Positions 6,099 to 11,406 of a DNA stretch of 29,779 nucleotides are shown here, in pieces; within the stretch, counting starts at the first letter, position 1; each line of letters begins with the position of its first letter. The DNA comes from a virus. The stretch spans positions 1-29,779 of the IMG/VR virus record IMGVR_UViG_3300033153_005864; one strand, 5' to 3'. The position numbers and the translations under genes were made by a program. A model generated the notes under the pieces. That model ran no database searches, was not told the origin of the DNA, and saw nothing but the letters and a program-made list of their open reading frames with translations.

Positions 6099-6314
6099 AT
6101 GGTGAGAATACCATTACCTAGATGCCGTATCCCAGTGCCCGACAACACTTCTGATGGCGAAAGAGAGTGTGGCGAACCCGCTGTGGCAATATGGCATACC
6201 GTTGAGCATCCCGATGAGGGGGTGACAATGAGTGTCCCTATCTATGTGTGCGGAGAGCATGACGTTACCCTTATAGAACAACAGGAGCGCGAAGATGAAG
6301 CAAGAATTGATTAG
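6099..6314 (+). CDS. Small Cys/His-containing protein (71 aa)
   Basis: The ATG at 6099 follows AAGGAGTAGAGAT, nearly the same ribosome site as the gene at 5260. Four residues typical of metal binding are spaced along the chain: C9 in PRCRIPV, C24 in RECGEPA, and C52/H55 in IYVCGEHD. Together they could hold a single zinc ion. The C-terminus is acidic and helical (TLIEQQEREDEARID) and overlaps the nuclease gene by 20 bases, so the two are probably produced together. The function is unknown. Confidence 0.55.
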   Translation: MVRIPLPRCRIPVPDNTSDGERECGEPAVAIWHTVEHPDEGVTMSVPIYVCGEHDVTLIEQQEREDEARID

Positions 6315-7227
6315 TACCGATCTACCTTTGTGTGGCAGTGGTGTCCCTCGGTCAGAGGGGTTGCATGTTTCAAAAATAATCCATGATTTAGCCGACGAGT
6401 TGGGCTTTGGAAATAAACCAAGTAAATCCAGCAGGTCTATTGATGAGTCTATGCTGAACAAGATGGGAGAGATTGGATTCATGTGGGAAGATGTTCTCTC
6501 TCGTGTCTTTGGTGATAGACTGGGAGACCGGCCTGGAGAGATTGAAGATGATGGCATTATCATGTCCCCCGACGGCATCAATGTTGATGATGGTGGAGAC
6601 CTCATCCTTGAGGAATACAAGTTCACTTGGCGTTCCGATAGGCGGCTTCCTATGGAGAACTGGGTGTGGATGGCTCAAACTAAGGCCTACTGTAGGGCTA
6701 TAGGCGCAACGGCGGTAGTATTTAGAGTTCTCTACTGCTGTGGCGATTATACCCCACCCTTCCCCAAGTATTATGAGTACAAGATAACCTTTACATACCG
6801 TGACTTGGAGGAGAACTGGTCAATGATTCTCAATCACGCTCGCGGTAAAGGATGGCTGGAACCTGCCCCTGAGAGCGATGAGGTGGTGGAGCCTGAAGGA
6901 CCCTTAGTCACTTATAAAATCAGAAGTAAGTCTACAACCACCGGAGAAGAGGCTTATATAGAGGTTGACGCTGAGCCAGTCACCCTTAAAGGCTTTGGTA
7001 AGGACTTCTTCATCCATGAGGTCGTCGAGGAAGCTCGTGATACGCCTTTGGGAAGCTATATCGTAACGGATAACTGGACGGGCTACAAGGCTGGACAGGG
7101 GGCAACCAAGGGGGAAGCTGTCACTAATGCAGTCGGCCAGCTAAAGCGTAGTGTGGGTAGTCTCAAGAATCTCAACATCTATAGGAAGTCTTTTTCTGCG
7201 CGTGACGGTTATGTTAAAATCAAGTAG
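6295..7227 (+). CDS. PD-(D/E)XK nuclease (RecB/Cas4-like) with C-terminal add-on module
   Basis: The 310-residue product shows the nuclease core: E65 in GFMWEDVL, the SPDGI turn with D93, the E-Y-K motif (E107, K109) in LILEEYKF, and a following helix with Q128 and Y132 (AQTKAYC), as in RecB-family exonucleases. A phage exonuclease that resects DNA ends for recombination is the likely role. Residues about 200-290 are extra: beta strands ending in GYKAGQGATKGEAVTNAVGQ, the same strand-then-helix pattern as in the 1716, 4483 and 9009 proteins. The start has ACAGGAGCG upstream and overlaps the previous gene. The nearby ATPase (8275) and 5260 protein are likely partners. Confidence 0.75.
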   Translation: MKQELISTDLPLCGSGVPRSEGLHVSKIIHDLADELGFGNKPSKSSRSIDESMLNKMGEIGFMWEDVLSRVFGDRLGDRPGEIEDDGIIMSPDGINVDDGGDLILEEYKFTWRSDRRLPMENWVWMAQTKAYCRAIGATAVVFRVLYCCGDYTPPFPKYYEYKITFTYRDLEENWSMILNHARGKGWLEPAPESDEVVEPEGPLVTYKIRSKSTTTGEEAYIEVDAEPVTLKGFGKDFFIHEVVEEARDTPLGSYIVTDNWTGYKAGQGATKGEAVTNAVGQLKRSVGSLKNLNIYRKSFSARDGYVKIK

Positions 7228-7250
7228 GATATTGAAAGACGTCGAATAAA

Positions 7251-7556
7251 ATGACTGACGAAATTACTTTACGTCTCTGTTGCATCAGCCTATTCGTGGT
7301 TTTTATTCCAGCCCTCTGCATTAGCACGTGCCGAGAGGCTTTACCTACATCCAGTGTTAAAGGCTCTCCTCCGCCTGTCTGCCTCTATTGTGGCCTACCC
7401 GCTAAACACTCCCAACGTATAGCGCTGCCCGATAGAGGTAATGGTACTTACACTACTGATTATTTCTGTTGTGGGAGGGTTGTATGTAAGAGGATGTTTG
7501 AATACCATAAACTCTTACGGACGGCCACTATAAATAAAGAGGAGAAATCAAAATGA
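7251..7556 (+). CDS. Cysteine-rich protein with N-terminal membrane segment (101 aa)
   Basis: The ATG at 7251 has only a weak purine site. Residues 8-26 (LRLCCISLFVVFIPALCIS) form a clear hydrophobic membrane segment. The rest carries paired cysteines, CLYCG (about 43-47) and FCCG...VCKRMF (about 72-82) with a histidine near residue 85, a likely treble-clef or ribbon-like zinc site. A small zinc domain anchored to the membrane is the simplest reading. The stop overlaps the next start as ATGACTGA. I do not recognise the family. Confidence 0.5.
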   Translation: MTDEITLRLCCISLFVVFIPALCISTCREALPTSSVKGSPPPVCLYCGLPAKHSQRIALPDRGNGTYTTDYFCCGRVVCKRMFEYHKLLRTATINKEEKSK

Positions 7557-7963
7557 CTGAACTATGGCCTAGGATCGAAGATCATCCAAATAGGGAAAAT
7601 TTGACTACCGCCAAAAGTAGTGGAAAAGGGCCGTGCTATATGGTTCATCTTCATCAAGCAGAATACAATCATGCCCGCAAGTGCGTCAACGCCTGCGCCG
7701 AACTTGGAGACGATCCGGCGGCGGAAATCAAAAATTCGCATAAACAGGGGAAGGAACTTTCTTGGGAAATTGAAAACGTCAAGCGAACACACTGGGTGGA
7801 GATCGAGCGCCTCAAAACTATCATCGAAGAACTGACGGGCGACAATGTGAAAAAGGATGGAGAGATCGAGCGGTTGAAAGAAGAAATCAATCTCGCCGAA
7901 GCCTATTTTCGAGAAACTGACAAAGCGAATCCCGCTGGAGACTTCTGGCAGGGAGACAGGTAA
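7553..7963 (+). CDS. Coiled-coil protein of unknown function (136 aa)
   Basis: The ATG at 7553 is preceded by AAAGAGGAGAAATC and overlaps the previous stop. Residues about 50-117 are strongly heptad-patterned (for example WVEIERLKTIIEELTGD and KDGEIERLKEEINLAEAYF), so a coiled coil is near certain. The N-terminal 45 residues are mixed and contain a Cys pair (KCVNAC). The protein probably oligomerises or bridges partners. No enzymatic motif is present. Confidence 0.6.
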   Translation: MTELWPRIEDHPNRENLTTAKSSGKGPCYMVHLHQAEYNHARKCVNACAELGDDPAAEIKNSHKQGKELSWEIENVKRTHWVEIERLKTIIEELTGDNVKKDGEIERLKEEINLAEAYFRETDKANPAGDFWQGDR

Positions 7964-8012
7964 GCAATCGGGGCAACCCGAAACCATATATTCAAGAAAG
8001 GGTATAAAAATC

Positions 8013-8282
8013 ATGGCGAAAGAAAGCAAGACAAAAGACAACGTCTCCAGTGTTAAAAATCTATCAAAGGAGATGGCTATTGAGCATCTCATTGTGGGGA
8101 TGGCCGACAAGTTTGTTCCGGCGGACGTAAGGCGGCCAAAGGCTTTACGTTTAGCAGAGCTATCCACCCCTGACTTCATCCGTATCAAGCAGGATATGGA
8201 GTTTGCTCTCTCCGCCCTGAAGGTTCTGGGCTACAGCGTAGTGAAGGCCGATCCCTCGAAGAAGGAGAACTCAGATGATTAA
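8013..8282 (+). CDS. Small protein preceding the recombination ATPase (89 aa)
   Basis: The ATG at 8013 follows AAGAAAGGGTATAAAAATC. The product has a polar lysine-rich N-terminus, then predicted helices (EMAIEHLIVGMADKFVP; RIKQDMEFALSALKVLG) and a charged tail. It overlaps the ATPase gene by 8 bases, which suggests coupled synthesis and perhaps a complex. Helix-rich small partners are often found next to phage RecA-fold proteins, but the family cannot be named from the sequence. Confidence 0.6.
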   Translation: MAKESKTKDNVSSVKNLSKEMAIEHLIVGMADKFVPADVRRPKALRLAELSTPDFIRIKQDMEFALSALKVLGYSVVKADPSKKENSDD

Positions 8283-9012
8283 GGGCTTCATAAGCGCGGA
8301 CAAAATTGAGATCAAGCACAGGCTCATCGTGTCAGTTGAGGCGCAACCTAAGCGTGGGAAGACACACTTCATGCTGACGGCTCCCGCGCCAATTGCAGTG
8401 TTCAATTTCGACATAGGCCTTGAGGGCGTCATTGAAAAGTTCAGGGATGATAAAGAGATAATAGTGGCGACTCATAAACCCCCCTCGGTTTACCAGGGGG
8501 ACGACACTATGGATTGGAAGCGGATGTGGGACGACTTCTTCAAGCAGTGGTGTGATGTGCTTAAGGACCCCAGTGTCATCACTATTGGGGTGGACACCGC
8601 CAGTGAGATGTGGGAACTACTCCGTATGGCGCGCTTTGGGAAGCTCGCTCAGATCAAACCTCACCACTATGCTGAAGTTAACTCTGAATTCCGCAACCTC
8701 ATACGGATGGTGGATGATGGGGATAAGAACTTAGTATTAACCCATAAGGTAAAGAAGCGCTACAAGGGGGACTCGTGGGATGGGGGTTATGAGAGGGCGG
8801 GATTCTCAGAGGTAGGGCATCTTACCCACGTCAATGCGAGGCTTACCAGGGCCACTGGAGACGACATCGACGATGGTATCGTCTTGACTGTTATGGAATG
8901 CCGCCAGAACACCACTGTCAATGATATGGAGTTCACTGAGGGGGATAGCAATTGTGACTTCCCTTCATTGGCCTCTATGATATACGACGATAATGTGGAG
9001 GATTGGCAATGA
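8275..9012 (+). CDS. RecA-fold ATPase, Sak4/AAA_24-like recombination protein
   Basis: This 245-residue protein has a P-loop at residues 23-31 (AQPKRGKTH), a strand-acid pair AVFNFDIG (41-48), a Walker B-like strand VITIGVDTAS (101-110), and a sensor-like strand NLVLTHKVKKRYKGD (152-166). This matches phage RecA-like single-strand annealing or recombination ATPases (Sak4, Pfam AAA_24). The first position of the P-loop, normally Gly, is Ala (A23). It probably pairs homologous single strands together with the nuclease at 6295 and the 5260 protein. The ATG sits behind AAGGAGAACTCAG within the end of the previous gene and the gene ends as ATGA on the next start. Confidence 0.75.
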   Translation: MIKGFISADKIEIKHRLIVSVEAQPKRGKTHFMLTAPAPIAVFNFDIGLEGVIEKFRDDKEIIVATHKPPSVYQGDDTMDWKRMWDDFFKQWCDVLKDPSVITIGVDTASEMWELLRMARFGKLAQIKPHHYAEVNSEFRNLIRMVDDGDKNLVLTHKVKKRYKGDSWDGGYERAGFSEVGHLTHVNARLTRATGDDIDDGIVLTVMECRQNTTVNDMEFTEGDSNCDFPSLASMIYDDNVEDWQ

Positions 9013-9242
9013 ATAGAGTGAAATGGACATCAGGTGGTGTGCTCGGCTCTAAGTGGTTTGTTGCTGAAGCCTCCTACAGGGGGTACACCCTCCGAGTAGT
9101 CTACTCTGGAGGTAAGTGGCACTCAGTAGCTATGGGTGCAGACTACACTATCAACGCTACACATTATTACAAAAGTATACAAGCTGCCAAGAGGGGAGCC
9201 AAAAGGATGGCTGATATTGTAGCAAAAGGGAGTAAACGGTGA
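9009..9242 (+). CDS. Small protein with the recurring strand-helix module (77 aa)
   Basis: The ATG at 9009 follows GTGGAGGATTGGC and overlaps the ATPase stop. The product has four short strands rich in aromatic residues (SKWFVAEAS; YTLRVVYSGGKWHSVAMG) followed by a basic helix (SIQAAKRGAKRMADIVAKG). The helix resembles SAKRAAT in the duplicated 1716 protein. Being coupled to both the ATPase and the XPF-type nuclease, it may be an accessory DNA-binding subunit; that is inference. Confidence 0.65.
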   Translation: MNRVKWTSGGVLGSKWFVAEASYRGYTLRVVYSGGKWHSVAMGADYTINATHYYKSIQAAKRGAKRMADIVAKGSKR

Positions 9243-9946
9243 TCTTCATCGACGATAGAGTAGGCTCTAAGGAGATCGCTCCCTATATAACCACCGAGCA
9301 TGAGCTAACCCGCTTGGAGTCTGCTGACTTTGCCTTTACTGGTGTAGGTTCAGAGGGTATCGCCACCATTGGTGTTGAGCGTAAGACGGTTAGTGACCTC
9401 CTCAATTCAATGGTCACCGGCAGGCTCGTGGCGGTACAGCTACCCAAGATGCTGTCTTCTTACACTAGGGTTTACCTGCTCATCGAAGGCTTCTGGCAAG
9501 CTGAAGAGAATACCGGCCTCCTACAGGTGTTGCGTCGAGGGTGGGTGGATATTGAACGAGGGGGGCGTAGGTTTATGGCTAAAGACTTGCATAAGTTTAT
9601 CAACACCCTTGACACGCTGGCTAACGTCAGTATTCGCTCTTCGAGGGGTAGGAGAGATACCGGCACTATCCTTGACGCTCTTTATGAGTGGTGGCAGAAA
9701 CCTTATGAGGATCATGTAGGCCACTTGGCAATGAAGAGGGAGCAGGATGTCGTGTTGGCTAGGGCGAGTGTGTTGAGGAGAGTGGCGGCGCAGCTCCCTG
9801 GGATAGGGTGGAAGAGGTCTAGGGATGTAGCTGAGAGCTTTACATCGGTTGGCAATATGGCCAGGGCCACTGAAGAAGAGTGGCTCGCAATAGATGGTAT
9901 TGGTAAAGAGACGGCCAAGAAGGTTGTGAAGGCTATTTCTAGTTAA
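9239..9946 (+). CDS. ERCC4/XPF-type structure-specific nuclease with tandem HhH
   Basis: The GTG at 9239 overlaps the previous stop (GTGA) behind AAAAGGGAGTAAAC. The N-terminal half carries the ERCC4 nuclease core: D5/D6, and the hallmark VERKTVSDLL with E47, R48, K49 and D53, followed by GRL. The C-terminal part has two helix-hairpin-helix units, LPGIGWKRSRDVAESF (186-201) and IDGIGKETAKKVV (218-230). This is the layout of XPF, Mus81 and Hef nucleases, which cut flaps, forks and recombination intermediates. At 235 residues it is a minimal version without a helicase domain; the XPD-like helicase at 2938 could act with it. It probably resolves branched replication intermediates. Confidence 0.88.
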   Translation: MIFIDDRVGSKEIAPYITTEHELTRLESADFAFTGVGSEGIATIGVERKTVSDLLNSMVTGRLVAVQLPKMLSSYTRVYLLIEGFWQAEENTGLLQVLRRGWVDIERGGRRFMAKDLHKFINTLDTLANVSIRSSRGRRDTGTILDALYEWWQKPYEDHVGHLAMKREQDVVLARASVLRRVAAQLPGIGWKRSRDVAESFTSVGNMARATEEEWLAIDGIGKETAKKVVKAISS

Positions 9947-10052
9947 GTTAGGTGCGGTTGGATGCCGTGAAACATCGTAGTTTCCGGTGCGGTCGCGTAG
10001 AGTAAACTAAACGAGTAAAAAAGAAAGACAACTATCTTAAAGGAGAAAGAAG
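9947..10052 (+). other. Non-coding gap with short repeat
   Basis: The gap contains two copies of GGTGCGGT (about 9951 and 9999), and ends in an A-rich stretch and the AAAGGAGAAAGAAG ribosome site of the small leader frame at 10053. I see no good promoter or terminator and no tRNA. Confidence 0.3.
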
Positions 10053-10085
10053 ATGTACGAATTACTCAAAAGGAATAACAAATGA
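10053..10085 (+). CDS. Probable 10-residue coupling leader peptide
   Basis: The ATG at 10053 is placed correctly behind a strong AAAGGAGAAAGAAG site, and the frame (MYELLKRNNK) stops as ATGA on the start of the next gene, whose own upstream AAAAGGAATAACA site is weaker. Ribosomes finishing the short frame could restart on the following gene. The strong ribosome site has no other gene to serve, which is the main argument. Confidence 0.5.
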   Translation: MYELLKRNNK

Positions 10086-10471
10086 AAAGGAAACCTAAAG
10101 TATACATCGCCGGTCCTTACACTAAAGGGGACGTGGCGCTCAATGTGAAGAATGCTGTAGGTCTGGCTGACAGGCTTGTCGGCTATGGTTGCATACCCTT
10201 TGTCCCCCATTTTCTGCACTTTTGGCACATGATGTTTCCTCACAAGGATGAGCAATACTGGCTCGATTATGACAATGAATGGTTATTGGTATGTGACGCT
10301 CTTTTCAGGATACCCGGAGATTCTAAAGGGGCAGAGGCTGAAGTGGAGCTGGCTAGGCAGTCGGGGATACCTGTTTTTCATACCCTTTTCGATTTATCGT
10401 GTTGGTTCCAAGCGCGAAAGGGTGATATTATTAAAGAAGAGGAGACTGCCAATGCCAGCGCCAATAAGTAG
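10082..10471 (+). CDS. Nucleoside 2-deoxyribosyltransferase-like protein (129 aa)
   Basis: The start VYIAGPYTKGD, the middle PFVPHFLHFWH and the segment LLVCDALFRIPGDSKGAEAE followed by GIPVF are the conserved blocks of the deoxyribosyltransferase-like fold (DUF4406 group). YIAGPYT lines the nucleotide pocket, and the SKGAEAEVELA acid is the expected catalytic Glu position. Enzymes of the fold move or hydrolyse the base of deoxynucleosides; here it could adjust nucleotide pools for phage DNA synthesis or modified bases. The substrate cannot be told. It is translated right after a 10-codon leader and overlaps the next gene by 20 bases. Confidence 0.75.
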   Translation: MKRKPKVYIAGPYTKGDVALNVKNAVGLADRLVGYGCIPFVPHFLHFWHMMFPHKDEQYWLDYDNEWLLVCDALFRIPGDSKGAEAEVELARQSGIPVFHTLFDLSCWFQARKGDIIKEEETANASANK

Positions 10472-10919
10472 TAACCTGGGAAAGTGTGATGTATCCTTTG
10501 GGGGGTTGGACCTTGGGAGTAGCGACGTTAGCGTCGATTACTCTTGGCCCAATGTCGCAGAGGAACCTCAAGACCCTTGTTCGCTGGTGCCACCAAAACT
10601 GACCTCTGTGGGTGGACCTTCAGTGTCTTTTACTATTGATATTCAAGGTTCCCCCTTCCTCTATGCGGGTGCTTCATATACTTCCCTAGTCGTTCGTCAA
10701 CCTGCAACTCGTTGGTGGAAATGTACTCATATACTGACTGTGCCTCGAACTACTATTGAGACAATGACTGAACACGGTACTGAAGCAATATTGCTTGCTC
10801 TGTTCTCAGTGACTCCCGATAGTGAGGGTAGGGTAATGATAATGGAGAGAATATGGCCTTGGCAACGATGGTGGAGGAGACTAAAAAGGAGATTGAGTAA
10901 TGGTAATGCAAATAGGTAG
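10452..10919 (+). CDS. Protein of unknown function with Trp/Arg-rich tail (155 aa)
   Basis: The ATG at 10452 has AAGAGGAGACTGCC upstream, so the longer open frame before it is not used. The N-terminal 60 residues are Ser/Gly/Pro-rich and low in complexity. The middle (TEHGTEAILLALFSV with GRVMIMERIW) looks like strand and helix elements. The C-terminus is a striking cationic aromatic segment, WPWQRWWRRLKRRL, likely to insert into a membrane surface or bind nucleic acid. The N-terminal part includes a phrase common in phage proteins that carry 'TRWWKCTHILTVPRTTIE', not further identifiable. It overlaps the next gene by 20 bases. Confidence 0.5.
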   Translation: MPAPISSNLGKCDVSFGGLDLGSSDVSVDYSWPNVAEEPQDPCSLVPPKLTSVGGPSVSFTIDIQGSPFLYAGASYTSLVVRQPATRWWKCTHILTVPRTTIETMTEHGTEAILLALFSVTPDSEGRVMIMERIWPWQRWWRRLKRRLSNGNANR

Positions 10920-11193
10920 TCCAAGAGACACGAGTATAATCAAAAGACTGTCGAGTCTTGCGTATGACGAAAGGAAAAAGCTTACGAAGGCTCGTTGTCT
11001 CGCTCAGAGCATCCTTGCAGGACATGGCATTGAAATAGCCATCTCAGCCTGTGGAGAGTGTGACACCCCTTGGATAGCTATGCGCTATAAGGGAGAATAT
11101 ATCATAGGTAATGAGAAGCAGATGCAGGGGGCGGAGGCTCTCTGCACCTTCAAGAATGATGGACAACCTTGGATGAAGGCGTTGGGTGGCTAA
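10900..11193 (+). CDS. Small protein of unknown function (97 aa)
   Basis: The ATG at 10900 has AAAAAGGAGATTGAGTA upstream; a second ATG at 10906 is also possible. The N-terminal half is basic and helical (IKRLSSLAYDERKKLTKARC). A middle strand region holds CGEC, a Cys pair that may be redox-active or a half metal site. The C-terminal half is beta-rich with aromatic residues (TPWIAMRYKGEYIIGN). No known family is recognised. The gene continues the tightly packed early operon leading to the polymerase. Confidence 0.5.
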   Translation: MVMQIGSPRDTSIIKRLSSLAYDERKKLTKARCLAQSILAGHGIEIAISACGECDTPWIAMRYKGEYIIGNEKQMQGAEALCTFKNDGQPWMKALGG

Positions 11194-11205
11194 GGAGATT
11201 GAACA

Positions 11206-11406
11206 ATGAGCGAACCTAAAGGTCACTACGGCTACCCTGCTTACTCCAAGCCCGAGCGGGATGCGCTTGTCAGCACTATTGATACCTACCGTTCTATTAT
11301 TACTTCTATTACCAAGGGCCTAGATGATACCAATAAGAGATACGTCGCGTTCAAGGAAGCCCTTGACGACGCAATGAAGGGTATGGAGGAACATATGAGA
11401 AGATGA
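11206..11406 (+). CDS. Small helical protein before the polymerase (66 aa)
   Basis: The ATG at 11206 follows AAGGAGATTGAAC. After a Gly/Tyr/Pro-rich start (GHYGYPAYSKPERDAL) the rest is predicted to be helical, with a possible short coiled coil (TITDTYRS-type heptads through FKEALDDAMKGMEEHM). The stop overlaps the polymerase start as ATGA, so the two are translated in a coupled way. The function is unknown; a polymerase accessory role is a guess from that coupling. Confidence 0.55.
   Translation: MSEPKGHYGYPAYSKPERDALVSTIDTYRSIITSITKGLDDTNKRYVAFKEALDDAMKGMEEHMRR

Noticed and set aside
6114-6626. Minus-strand open frame of about 170 codons
   Set aside because: It is antisense to the Cys/His protein and the PD-(D/E)XK nuclease, both supported by motifs or ribosome sites.
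7562-8188. Long open frame on the minus strand (about 208 codons) opposite the coiled-coil gene
   Set aside because: It lies antisense to two plus-strand genes with good ribosome sites, has no ribosome site of its own, and its composition is what the reverse of a coiled-coil gene gives.
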